Part shown: positions 9,170 to 18,184 of the stretch, piece after piece
How the letters are laid out: every line of letters starts with the position of its first letter
Position numbering within the stretch: the stretch's first letter is position 1
From: Fibrobacter sp.
GTDB lineage: Bacteria > Fibrobacterota > Fibrobacteria > Fibrobacterales > Fibrobacteraceae
Assembly: GCA_017475045.1 (NCBI GenBank)
Contig: JAFVGH010000068.1
Location: 1 to 64,000 of the forward strand
DNA length: 64,000 nt
Reading direction: 5' to 3'
Notes under the pieces: model-generated
Told to the model about the DNA's origin: nothing
Seen by the model: the letters and a program-made list of their open reading frames with translations, nothing else
Databases searched by the model: none
Made by a program: the position numbers and the translations under genes

Positions 9170-9200
9170 TTTACAAGCGGGTCACTTTAATCTAAATTTG
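9170..9200 (+). promoter_or_regulatory. Promoter of tRNA-Leu
   Basis: TTTACA at 9170-9175, then a 17-bp spacer, then TAAATT at 9193-9198. The latter also reads TAAATTTG (9193-9200), matching the Bacteroidota TAnnTTTG -7 element. The tRNA starts 21 bp downstream. Confidence 0.65.
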
Positions 9201-9221
9201 ACCCGTTCTGCTAAGGACCAC

Positions 9222-9305
9222 GCGGTCGTGGTGGAATTGGTAGACACGCTAGCTTGAGGTGCTAGTGGGAGCAATCTCATGACAGTTCAAGTCTGTCCGA
9301 CCGCA
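9222..9305 (+). tRNA. tRNA-Leu (anticodon GAG)
   Basis: The acceptor stem GCGGTCG (9222-9228) pairs with CGACCGC (9298-9304), with discriminator A at 9305. The anticodon stem CTAGC/GCTAG encloses loop TTGAGGT, so the anticodon is GAG (9256-9258), reading CUC/CUU. The long variable arm (about 9265-9282) and the GGTTC-like T arm (AGTTCAAGT) fit class II tRNA-Leu. CCA is not encoded. Confidence 0.95.
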
Positions 9306-9312
9306 GAAGAGA

Positions 9313-10492
<1,180 letters not shown>

Positions 10493-10511
10493 CCACCAGC
10501 CGGGCCCGGTC

Positions 10512-11411
10512 TTGCTCAACTCCATCTACATCGAGATTACCGACACCTGCAACCTGAATTGCAGTTTCTGCCCCTGCGGGAAACAGCCACAAGCCACCTC
10601 CCCCGCAAAAAAGCGCTCCTTCATGGACTCCGCCCTCTTTGAGCGATGCCTCCAGCAGGCGGAACTCCATGCCCAAAACGTCTATTTCCACATTCTAGGG
10701 GAACCCACACTCCACCCCGGATTTGTCCATTACCTAAAGGTCCTCGAAACGACTCCCTTAAAGCTGAATTTGACCACCAACGGCACCACCATTGCCCGGG
10801 TCGGCATGCACTTGCTACAAAGCCCGGCTCTCCGCCAGGTCAATTTTTCCACCCATGCTTACGGGGAACTAGAAGCCGCACACGCCGAAAAACACCTGCA
10901 AGACGTGCTGGACTTTTGCCAAATGGCACTTGCCGCAAGGCCTGACCTGTACATCAATCTTCGGCTCTGGAACGCGGGGGACTTCCCCGACGCCAACCGC
11001 CAAAAAGAATGGAACCAGTTCTTGATCGCGCAGGTCGCCCAGACATTCGACCTCGACGGAAACGCGGCACCAGACATAGACCACTTTTGCAGCCGTCACA
11101 AGAGCTTCCCCGTCAAGGGCAGGCTCTACCTGCACCAGGATTCCCGCTTCGAATGGCCAGGCAATGGCGAAAACAGCAATGTCGGCACGTGCCACGCCCT
11201 GGAAACCCATGTGGGAATCCTTCACGACGGGCGGGTAGTCCCCTGCTGCCTGGATTACCAGGGCAAAATCGCCATGGGGAACATCTTGAACCAGTCCCTG
11301 GACGAAATACTAAAAAGCCCTCTCGCCATATCTCTGCAAGAGGGGTTCCAAAAACGGGAGTTACGCCACCCGTTATGTCAAAAGTGCACTTTTTGCAAGC
11401 GTTTCGGGTAA
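10512..11411 (+). CDS. Radical SAM protein with SPASM-type C-terminal cluster site
   Basis: 299 aa. The CxxxCxxC motif (Cys13, Cys17, Cys20; CNLNCSFC) binds the SAM-cleaving 4Fe-4S cluster. HILGEPTLHP and NLTTNGT follow in the usual radical SAM order. The C-terminal part has a SPASM-like set of cysteines (GTCHALE, VVPCCLDYQGKIAMGN, CQKCTFCKRF), typical of enzymes that modify peptides or tRNA with an extra Fe-S cluster. The start is TTG 10512, 19 bp after tgt, so the two probably form an operon. No precursor peptide is obvious nearby. The substrate is unknown. Confidence 0.8.
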   Translation: MLNSIYIEITDTCNLNCSFCPCGKQPQATSPAKKRSFMDSALFERCLQQAELHAQNVYFHILGEPTLHPGFVHYLKVLETTPLKLNLTTNGTTIARVGMHLLQSPALRQVNFSTHAYGELEAAHAEKHLQDVLDFCQMALAARPDLYINLRLWNAGDFPDANRQKEWNQFLIAQVAQTFDLDGNAAPDIDHFCSRHKSFPVKGRLYLHQDSRFEWPGNGENSNVGTCHALETHVGILHDGRVVPCCLDYQGKIAMGNILNQSLDEILKSPLAISLQEGFQKRELRHPLCQKCTFCKRFG

Positions 11412-11416
11412 AATCC

Positions 11417-11560
11417 CTAGAGCGCAATCAGGCAGAGCATTAAGCCCGTAAAAACCACCATAAAATTTGCAAAAAACGCATTTGTGGCGAGATTTTTCAC
11501 AAAATCCGGTCCCATATTCCTCAATCCCATCGTGTTCCAATAATAGAAAGATTTACCCAT
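11417..11560 (-). CDS. Small membrane protein, 47 aa, missed by length cutoffs
   Basis: ATG at 11560-11558, TAG at 11419-11417. The product starts MGKSFYYWNTMGLRNMGPDF and continues into one uncharged stretch (about residues 24-47, FFANFMVVFTGLMLCLIAL) long enough to span a membrane. The sequence has a plausible amphipathic head plus a membrane tail and no rare composition. No strong ribosome site is visible. It lies divergent from the histidine kinase and convergent to the radical SAM gene. It could be a real small protein or chance; the function is unknown. Confidence 0.45.
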   Translation of the reverse strand: MGKSFYYWNTMGLRNMGPDFVKNLATNAFFANFMVVFTGLMLCLIAL

Positions 11561-11632
11561 TTTTCAATGTTGTGAAAAACACAGTGCGATTTGCGTCACA
11601 TTTTGCAAAATGGAATTATATTTTATGTTGAC

Positions 11633-14005
11633 ATGAACGAGACCCTTTTTATCCAATCGCCCATCACCCTGGTGCTCTCCCTGGTCGCAATTATCCTTGC
11701 CGCCTCGTATTCCACCATGATGGGACAAAAAATCAAAGTTTCATCGCTCCCTTTTGCTGTCCGCTACCTGGTAATCACCATCATCGCCTGGAACATACTT
11801 GCCTTTGTAGGCACCCTGTTCTTTAGCGGGAACCACCCCGGTCTTGGCGGGCAAATCGTATTCGGCCTACAGGCCATGATCTGGATACAGGCGGGCAATA
11901 CCATCTACAAGGTGGCCCTATTGAACCTCCATTCAAAATCCAACCTTCTCTGGAATATTTTCAATATTTTCGGCGTCGTTTTGGCAGCCGTTTCAACAGC
12001 AATTTTATGCCTGCACCCAGCCCTCATTACCGACTTTTCGCTGTTCGGGCACCAACCCTTTGCTCACCGGACGAATTTCGTACTGTTCAGCATCTTCTTT
12101 TTCATCTTCGTTTTCCCGGAACTGCTCCGCAGCATCTTTGTGTTGCTGCGGAATGCCCTGCGCACTAGCGACCAGGCCCAAAGCCAGATCAGCATCTACA
12201 TGACAGGCGCCCTCGCCTTCTTCGTCATCATCCCTCTGCTCTTCGACTTTTTTATTCCCTTCGTCCAGCGCGGACAGACTAGCCACTTTATGCTGTGGTA
12301 CCAGTTCTCGTACCTATTCCTTACCATTATCTGCGGGCAATACTACACCTCCATATCTTTCAGGAACAAGAGTGCCTCTTGGTTCTTGGACAAGTTGAGG
12401 AAAGACGTTGGCGACTGTTACTTTTCCTTCGACAACGATGGAAACATCCTCTCGGCAAACCCTGCGGCAGAAACCCTTTTCCGCATGACCGAAAGCGACA
12501 TGCAAAAAAAGAAAATCCAGGATCTGCTTCCCGAACTGGATATCAAACGCGAAGGCACAAAAAGCAATGTCAATGTCAAGATTTTGAACGAGCGGCACTC
12601 CTTCAACATGAGTGTCTACCGTATTCAAAAGTCCTTGACCACCTTCACCAACGTGCTTCTGCTCAGCGACCAGAGCAACTCCCTGCTTTACAAGCAGCGT
12701 ATCGAATCCCTGAACTCGCAGTTCGCCGAATACAAGCAGGATCTTTTACGCTACCAAGACCGCCTAGAAAGTTCCCAGAAAAAATCTAACGAAAACGAGA
12801 CCTTCCTCAACACCCTCATCAATGCACTTCCCTTCCAGTTCTGGGCAAAGAACGAGCATGGCGTCTACATGGCACAAAACCAGAAGGATTTGAGCCAACG
12901 CGGAAACCTGTTCCATACAACCGACGAGAACGAGAACATTTCAAGTTACGAACTTGACGCCAGGGAAAAGGGAAATCCCAACACCCATACTAGCTATGAG
13001 CTGCCTGGCGGCGAAGAAATTTCAGAAGACGAAGCCAACGTACAGATCAACTCCGGAAAGTTCGTCGCCATCTTTGAAAACATGTTTATCCCCATCCTCT
13101 CAAAACATTCGCCCTACAAGGTCATCGGTATCAAGATCGACATGACCGACCAGAAGCGTTTGGAGAGAGAAAAGAATATTCTCCAGGAGCAAAAAAACAT
13201 TCATTCCCGCCTAGAAGAATTGGGTACTCTCTGTGGTGCCTTCGCCCACGACTACAACAACATTCTTGGATCCCAGATCGGCTTCTGCCAGTTGGCAGAA
13301 GAAATGCTCGGCGCAGTACAATCAGAAACAACAAACGACGACATCAAGAAAAAGATCTCCACAGCAGGTGGCTTCGTATCCGAAGCCACCAAGGCCGCCC
13401 AACGTGGAAAAGTCTCCCTTGAAGAACTGCTGAACACAATCCGTGGCCAGGCAAAGAGCTCCGGCGACATCATCGTATTCGCCCCTTACATGATTATTGA
13501 CGATGTCAAGAAAAAACTTTCCCTGACATTACCGCCCAATATTTCTATAGCCTCCGATACCATAGACAAAACCCTCCGCATTTCCGGAATTCCGGCCGCA
13601 TTGGATAGGATCATAAGCAACCTGTCCAACAACGCCCTTTTCGCCATGAAGGAGATGGGAGGCACCCTTACCTTTAGTTTGGAACAGGAGACCCTCACCC
13701 AACAACGGATTACCCCGTACGCGCCTCCAATTCCACCCGGAAAATACGCAAAAATCACCATAGCCGACACCGGAACAGGCATGGATTCCAACACGCTGGA
13801 GCGTATTTTCTCTCCGTTCTTTACCACAAAAGCCCCCGGCGAGGGGCTTGGTCTTGGCCTATCGTCAGCCCTTAGACTCCTAAAAGAGGGCAATGGCTAT
13901 TTAACTGTACAAACAAGACTTGGCGAAGGAACCATTTTTAATCTATATTGGTCATTGTATAACGAATCTCAGGGGGAAACAAATGTCCACAGTTCTGATC
14001 ATTGA
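11633..14005 (+). CDS. Membrane PAS sensor histidine kinase
   Basis: 790 aa from ATG 11633. The first ~250 residues hold about seven hydrophobic segments, forming a membrane-embedded sensor resembling 7TM sensor modules. A PAS domain follows (YFSFDNDGNILSANPAAETLFRM), then a coiled coil, a second PAS-like region (PFQFWAKNEHGVYMAQN), and a kinase core. That core has the H-box FAHDYNNIL (His539), N-box SNLSNNALFAM, G1 ADTGTGM and G2 GEGLGLGLS. The H-box style is that of NtrB/CckA-type kinases. The gene overlaps the following receiver by 23 bp. A TATATTTT box at 11617-11624 sits 8 bp before the ATG and no Shine-Dalgarno is evident. Confidence 0.88.
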   Translation: MNETLFIQSPITLVLSLVAIILAASYSTMMGQKIKVSSLPFAVRYLVITIIAWNILAFVGTLFFSGNHPGLGGQIVFGLQAMIWIQAGNTIYKVALLNLHSKSNLLWNIFNIFGVVLAAVSTAILCLHPALITDFSLFGHQPFAHRTNFVLFSIFFFIFVFPELLRSIFVLLRNALRTSDQAQSQISIYMTGALAFFVIIPLLFDFFIPFVQRGQTSHFMLWYQFSYLFLTIICGQYYTSISFRNKSASWFLDKLRKDVGDCYFSFDNDGNILSANPAAETLFRMTESDMQKKKIQDLLPELDIKREGTKSNVNVKILNERHSFNMSVYRIQKSLTTFTNVLLLSDQSNSLLYKQRIESLNSQFAEYKQDLLRYQDRLESSQKKSNENETFLNTLINALPFQFWAKNEHGVYMAQNQKDLSQRGNLFHTTDENENISSYELDAREKGNPNTHTSYELPGGEEISEDEANVQINSGKFVAIFENMFIPILSKHSPYKVIGIKIDMTDQKRLEREKNILQEQKNIHSRLEELGTLCGAFAHDYNNILGSQIGFCQLAEEMLGAVQSETTNDDIKKKISTAGGFVSEATKAAQRGKVSLEELLNTIRGQAKSSGDIIVFAPYMIIDDVKKKLSLTLPPNISIASDTIDKTLRISGIPAALDRIISNLSNNALFAMKEMGGTLTFSLEQETLTQQRITPYAPPIPPGKYAKITIADTGTGMDSNTLERIFSPFFTTKAPGEGLGLGLSSALRLLKEGNGYLTVQTRLGEGTIFNLYWSLYNESQGETNVHSSDH

Positions 14006-14357
14006 TGACGACACCCAATTCAATCTGATGCTCAAGTCCGCACTGGAAATCAAGGGTTACGAGGTGTCCACTGCCGCCAACGGAAAAGAAGGCAAGGCTC
14101 TTTATCAAAACAAGAAATTCGATGTTATCATTACCGATATCATCATGCCCGACGTCGATGGTTACGAGGTTATTCTGGACCTGCGCCGTATGGGTATGAG
14201 CGACAGGACCATCGCCGTGAGCGGTGGTGGACGTACCGCTGCCGACGACTACCTGGTGACCGCCCAGCATTTTGATGTTGCCGCCACTTTCAACAAGCCC
14301 ATAGATTTGCAGGCCCTCCGCGACAAGGTAGACGAAATCATCAAGAGCCACAGCTAA
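13983..14357 (+). CDS. Single-domain response regulator (CheY-like)
   Basis: 124 aa, receiver only. It has the acidic pocket DDD at 8-10, phospho-acceptor Asp52 (VIITDIIMPD), Ser80 (AVSGGG) and Lys105 (NKPID), so it is a complete phosphorylatable receiver. ATG 13983 starts the family-conserved N-terminus (MSTVLIIDDD) and lies inside the end of the kinase gene; GGGGGAAA precedes it. It most likely takes phosphate from the upstream kinase. It may pass this on or act by protein contact, possibly on the neighbouring sigma-54 activator, which cannot be phosphorylated normally (inference). Confidence 0.9.
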   Translation: MSTVLIIDDDTQFNLMLKSALEIKGYEVSTAANGKEGKALYQNKKFDVIITDIIMPDVDGYEVILDLRRMGMSDRTIAVSGGGRTAADDYLVTAQHFDVAATFNKPIDLQALRDKVDEIIKSHS

Positions 14358-14360
14358 TCT

Positions 14361-15782
14361 ATGAATATCCTGATCGCCGATTTAGACGATTCCTTTATCA
14401 GCGACATCCGACGTTCCTGGTCTCTAAACGACACGGAGCTTATCCTCTGTAGTGATCGGGAATCCTTAATGCCCCTCATCAAGAAGGACTCTATAGACCT
14501 AGCGTTTATAGAGGTTCCCTTGCTGACGCATTCCAACATGGACATGGTCAGCTTCTTGAAAGAGAAAAATCCGGGCATCGAGATTTTTGTACTCTGCGAC
14601 AACAAGAACTGGCCCGGCGCCACCAGCGCTATCGCAAGGGGCGCCAACAGTTTCTTGATGAAACCCGCTACGGTGGAGCAGCTGGAAGACATTGCCAAGA
14701 AAATCCAGGCCCAGCAGCAGAACCAGTCCACCCACCAGCTTATGGAATCCCAGGTCTTGGACAGCCTCCTGGGAGACACCCCCGAGATGCGGAAAATCCT
14801 CAAGACGGTCTACAAGATTGCCCCTACCACGAGTACCGTCTTGATTACCGGCGAATCCGGCTCCGGCAAGGAATTCTTGGCCAACGTGATTCACCGCTAC
14901 AGCAAGCGAGCCAATTCTCCCTTTGTAGCCGTAAACTGCGGAGCCATTCCCGAAAACCTTATTGAAAGCGAACTTTTCGGAAGCAAGAAGGGTTCTTATA
15001 CGGGTTCCACCGCCGACAAGAAAGGGCTTTTCGAATCGGCCAACGGCGGCACCCTCTTCCTGGACGAAGTCGGTGAACTTTCCCCCTCCACCCAGGTCAA
15101 GCTTCTGCGTTTTCTACAGAGCCACGAAATCCGCAGGGTGGGCGAAACCGAGGCCCGCTATCTGGATGTGCGGATCGTGGCGGCCACCAACCGCGACTTG
15201 CAACTGGCTATGGAGGACGGACGGTTCCGCGAAGACCTTTACTATAGGTTGAACACGTTCCACCTGCACCTTCCGCCACTCAGGGAACGCCGCCCCGTCA
15301 TTCCGACCCTGGTCCATTACTTTGTCTTAAAGAACAAGGAAATAACCGGGAAAGAAATTACCGAGCTGGAACCCGCTGCACAGTACGCCCTTTCCAAGTA
15401 CGCCTACCCCGGAAACATCCGCGAACTGGAAAACATCGTGGAGCATGCCATTGTGCTTTCCGAAGGCGGAGTTATCCGGCTCGAAGACCTACCCGAAAAC
15501 GTGCAAGAAGAGGCCCGCGAAAAGACCCTAGCCATTCCCCACCAGAAATCGGAAACGTCCGAAGTGGCAGCCATTCCGATGCCCGAAACCAGCCGCGAAA
15601 AAGCCGACTCCGACGAATCCGACCACGAGATTCTTTCCCTAGAAGAAATGGAACGCAGGCACATTCTCCACGCCCTAAGCGTTTGCAAGAACAACAAGAC
15701 CGAAGTCTGCAAAAAGCTGGGAATCAGCCGCGCCACCCTATGGCGCAAACTCAAGGAACTGCAAATCGCCGTAGAAGACTAA
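14361..15782 (+). CDS. Sigma-54 activator with degenerate receiver domain
   Basis: 473 aa with NtrC-like architecture. The receiver-like domain (1-115) keeps the acidic pocket (LADLDD) and Lys101. At the phospho-acceptor position it has Glu51 (AFIEVPLL), so it is probably not phosphorylated in the usual way. The AAA+ domain has Walker A GESGSGKE (164-171), Walker B TLFLDEVGEL (231-240) and an arginine-rich sensor region. The sigma-54 contact loop reads GSYTGS (211-216) instead of GAFTGA; the Thr-Gly is kept. The C-terminal Fis-type HTH is KTEVCKKLGISRATLWRKL. It starts 3 bp after the single receiver and overlaps the convergent methyltransferase by 4 bp. Confidence 0.9.
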   Translation: MNILIADLDDSFISDIRRSWSLNDTELILCSDRESLMPLIKKDSIDLAFIEVPLLTHSNMDMVSFLKEKNPGIEIFVLCDNKNWPGATSAIARGANSFLMKPATVEQLEDIAKKIQAQQQNQSTHQLMESQVLDSLLGDTPEMRKILKTVYKIAPTTSTVLITGESGSGKEFLANVIHRYSKRANSPFVAVNCGAIPENLIESELFGSKKGSYTGSTADKKGLFESANGGTLFLDEVGELSPSTQVKLLRFLQSHEIRRVGETEARYLDVRIVAATNRDLQLAMEDGRFREDLYYRLNTFHLHLPPLRERRPVIPTLVHYFVLKNKEITGKEITELEPAAQYALSKYAYPGNIRELENIVEHAIVLSEGGVIRLEDLPENVQEEAREKTLAIPHQKSETSEVAAIPMPETSREKADSDESDHEILSLEEMERRHILHALSVCKNNKTEVCKKLGISRATLWRKLKELQIAVED

Positions 15783-16729
15783 ACTTCTACAAGGGTGGCC
15801 ACCAGAGCGCTCTCTTTGCTAAGGCCGGAACCGGCAAAGTCAATTCCCTGAGAACGGCTCCAGGCCGTTTTGGCACCGGGACAGACCTGGCGGACAGCTG
15901 CAAGAACATCTGCCGAGAACTTTTCCAATACGAATTCGCTGTAGTTGGAACTCACCATAAAAAAGGCTCCAGCATTCAGCAATCCGGCGCACTGTTTTAC
16001 CAAGGGCATCAAATGCTCGCGAACATTGAAGTTGCCGCCCTTGAACCGCGCAAAGCTAGGCGGATCCAATACGACACCGTCGAATTTCAAGCCTTTCTTT
16101 AAAGCCCACTGCACGTATTCTAGGGCCGAGCCCCTAAAGAACTCTCCGGGCCGCAAGTCCAGACCGTTCAACGCATAATTCTCGCGACCCTTATCCAGTA
16201 TCTTTCCGCTAATGTCAGCGTTGGTCGCAATTTCGGCTCCGCCTAGGCGAGCGTGTACAGAAAAAGAGCAAGTGTAGCTGAACAGGTTCAAAAACCTCAG
16301 TCCAGTACGCTCACCCACCTCCAGGCGCACGTCCCGCATGTCCAGGAACAGCCCCGGGTTTACCGTGTCCAAAAGGTCCACCCGAAAACGGGCCTTGCCC
16401 TCGCGGACAATACCTACGGCCTGCTCCGGCGTACCAACCAGCACATCCATGCGGGGGTGTTCCAGAGAGCGGCCCGAAGGATCGGTGCGGAATTTCGCTA
16501 CCAAAAATTCTGGCTGGAACAGTTCTTGAACTGCAGACTTAATTTGTTCGTAACCCTTCAACGCATCTGCAGAGAAAAATTGCAGCTGGTAACGTTCGCC
16601 AAAGCGATCCAGGGTGACGCCCGCAAGGCCGTCCCCAACGCCATTAAAAAGGCGGCAAGCGTCGGTCACCTCTTCTAGAGGAACCCTTAAGCTCGCCGCC
16701 CTGCGGAAAATGTCAATTATACTTGCCAA
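15779..16729 (-). CDS. Class I SAM-dependent methyltransferase, RlmI-like
   Basis: 316 aa. An N-terminal RNA-binding-like part (LFNGVGDGLAGVTLDRFG) is followed by a Rossmann methyltransferase. SAM motifs include FLNLFSYTCSFSVHA and LDPPSFARF (motif IV NPPY-like, here DPPS), as in the 23S rRNA cytosine-5 methyltransferase family of RlmI. It is shorter than E. coli RlmI because the PUA domain is missing or reduced. The start is TTG 16729 with TAAGGT 5-10 bp upstream. Its stop shares 4 bp with the convergent sigma-54 activator gene. The exact rRNA target cannot be read from sequence. Confidence 0.8.
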   Translation of the reverse strand: MASIIDIFRRAASLRVPLEEVTDACRLFNGVGDGLAGVTLDRFGERYQLQFFSADALKGYEQIKSAVQELFQPEFLVAKFRTDPSGRSLEHPRMDVLVGTPEQAVGIVREGKARFRVDLLDTVNPGLFLDMRDVRLEVGERTGLRFLNLFSYTCSFSVHARLGGAEIATNADISGKILDKGRENYALNGLDLRPGEFFRGSALEYVQWALKKGLKFDGVVLDPPSFARFKGGNFNVREHLMPLVKQCAGLLNAGAFFMVSSNYSEFVLEKFSADVLAAVRQVCPGAKTAWSRSQGIDFAGSGLSKESALVATLVEV

Positions 16730-16741
16730 CAGACCTTAATA

Positions 16742-16885
16742 TAAATTTTTCCAGGTCATTAGCCGTGGGACTTTCGTCCTTCGGGCTCAAGTTCCTGCGA
16801 CACTCGCCTCCCCGTGAGCCACGTAGCCCCAGGCGTTAAGCTGGGGCGGTGGCGAGAGGGCGGGCCAGCCCTACAAGTTTTTTTA
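16742..16885 (+). ncRNA. Structured intergenic RNA candidate (or IS200/IS605-type end)
   Basis: A GC-rich block between divergent and convergent genes folds strongly. AGCC/GGCT (16761-16764, 16784-16787) encloses GGAC/GTCC (16768-16771, 16776-16779). CTCGCC/GGCGAG (16803-16808, 16851-16856) encloses a 7-bp stem GCCCCAG/CTGGGGC (16826-16832, 16841-16847). A terminator-like hairpin AGGGC/GCCCT (16857-16861, 16868-16872) is followed by a run of seven T. A TAAATTTT box lies at 16742-16749. The order promoter-like box, folded core, terminator suits a small RNA. The central hairpin also resembles right-end hairpins of IS200/IS605 elements with guide RNA, although no tnpB is left. No known RNA family was recognised. 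Confidence 0.4.
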
Positions 16886-16904
16886 ACTCTAGCCCGCCCG
16901 GTCG

Positions 16905-17846
16905 TTAGTCATTCATCATATGGTCGTAGAACTTACGATACATATCCTTTTCCGGAGTCTTGCGAACAGCGATGGCATCTTGCGGATGGCGGTTCAGCAT
17001 ACCCGTAATCATCTGCGGAATAATGTAACCCCACTCGTACTTGTCGCGGAGCGGCAAGAACAGTTCCTGGATAGCATCCAGCACCGGACGCAGGTCATAC
17101 TTCGGATTCTTGAGGAAGCTGAGCAGCAGTTCCGTGGTGCAGTTACCCGCGCCGCGACCCATGCCAGAAACAGAACCGTCCAGGTAATCCACATGGTTGA
17201 TGATAGCCTGGATGGTGTTACTGAAGGCCAGCTGCTGGTTGTTATGACCATGGAAACCGAACTTCTTGTTCTTCACGATACTCTTGTAGCGAGCCAGTTC
17301 CTTGTCGATGTCTTCTTGATAGAACGCACCGAAACTATCAACCAGGTAAAGCACGTCGGCCTTGCATTCTTCTTGCACCTGGTGGAGCGCCTCGTCCAGT
17401 TCCGGGCCACGGTCACGGCTCACCGCCATGATGTTCAGGGTAGTCTCATAGCCCATTTCGTGGAAGGTGTTCACCATGTCAATACCCTTGTCGATATTCT
17501 TCACGTAGCTTGCCACGCGGAACATCTGGTAGGGGCTTTCGCTGGCGGGCTTCACGGCATCCATGTTCACGCGGCCCACGTCGGCCATCACGGCCATCTT
17601 TATATTGGACTCGATACCGTCCTTCACCTTCCAGAGCAGATCGTCATCGCAGAACTTCCACGGGCCATACTCCTTGGGGTCGAACAGGTCAGGGGAATTC
17701 TTGTAACCCATTTCCATGTAGTCGATGCCTGCGGCAGAGAGGAGGGTGTAAAGGCGGCGCACAAATTCCAGGGAGAAGTCGTGCTTGTTGACCAGCCCGC
17801 CGTCGCGGATGGTGCAGTCGAGAACTTTGATGCTTTCGTAGTACAT
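16905..17846 (-). CDS. DRE-TIM metallolyase (HMG-CoA lyase/aldolase-like)
   Basis: 313 aa TIM-barrel enzyme. It shows the family start LDCTIRDGGLVN (Arg14-Asp15, catalytic and metal site) and the HxH metal motif in FGFHGHNNQQLAFSNT. The loop GMGRGAGNCTTE near the end resembles the GxGxxxGN signature of 4-hydroxy-2-oxovalerate aldolases. Family members make or break C-C bonds next to a carbonyl. The substrate is not readable here; proteins annotated only as 'aldolase catalytic domain' look like this. It is divergent from mqnC across 338 bp that contain two operator-like repeats. Plausible cytoplasmic enzyme in small-molecule metabolism. Confidence 0.75.
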   Translation of the reverse strand: MYYESIKVLDCTIRDGGLVNKHDFSLEFVRRLYTLLSAAGIDYMEMGYKNSPDLFDPKEYGPWKFCDDDLLWKVKDGIESNIKMAVMADVGRVNMDAVKPASESPYQMFRVASYVKNIDKGIDMVNTFHEMGYETTLNIMAVSRDRGPELDEALHQVQEECKADVLYLVDSFGAFYQEDIDKELARYKSIVKNKKFGFHGHNNQQLAFSNTIQAIINHVDYLDGSVSGMGRGAGNCTTELLLSFLKNPKYDLRPVLDAIQELFLPLRDKYEWGYIIPQMITGMLNRHPQDAIAVRKTPEKDMYRKFYDHMMND

Positions 17847-17953
17847 GATAAATTAGGGGTTAGGGGTTGTTTTTTGTTCGCAGGGGAATTTAGAATAAGG
17901 AAAACTCCAATTCAACGGGCCGCGCAAACTTTGATTATTTTTCTTTAATTTTA

Positions 17954-18096
17954 ACGCTATATTTGCGTAGATAATAGTAAAATGTCCAATTTACAAGCCA
18001 TTTCCACATGCGTTTCGGTATAATGAGGGCCAAATACAAACAAGAATCCTACTTTGGCGTCCTGCACCGCGTTTAAGTTTTACGCATTTATTGCGT
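17954..18096. promoter_or_regulatory. Two operator-like inverted repeats, ACGC-N7-GCGT
   Basis: ACGC (17954-17957), 7 A/T bases, GCGT (17965-17968); and ACGC (18082-18085), 7 A/T bases, GCGT (18093-18096). The same half-sites and spacing occur twice in the divergent region between the aldolase-like gene and mqnC. The second copy extends to a 9-bp palindrome arm (TTTTACGCA). Between them is a 22-codon ORF (18008-18076, MRFGIMRAKYK...) of doubtful reality. The rest of 17847-18184 is A/T-rich, with a CA-rich tract at 18126-18159. Confidence 0.4.
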
Positions 18097-18184
18097 AAAA
18101 AACATTCATCACTAGTCACTATATACCCACACTACACATTACACACCCCACACTCAACAATCCTCTTTTCTATCTTTTCGTCCC

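Noticed and set aside
16750-16800. Group II intron domain V-like fold (GAGCC...GAAA...GGCT on -)
   Set aside because: The stem lengths and bulge position do not match domain V, and no reverse transcriptase or other intron domain is nearby.
16920-17948. 342-codon frame on + opposite the aldolase-like gene
   Set aside because: His/Val-rich antisense shadow; the - frame shows the DRE-TIM motifs.
18008-18076. 22-codon ORF in the mqnC upstream region
   Set aside because: No ribosome site and no other support; mentioned only within the operator entry.
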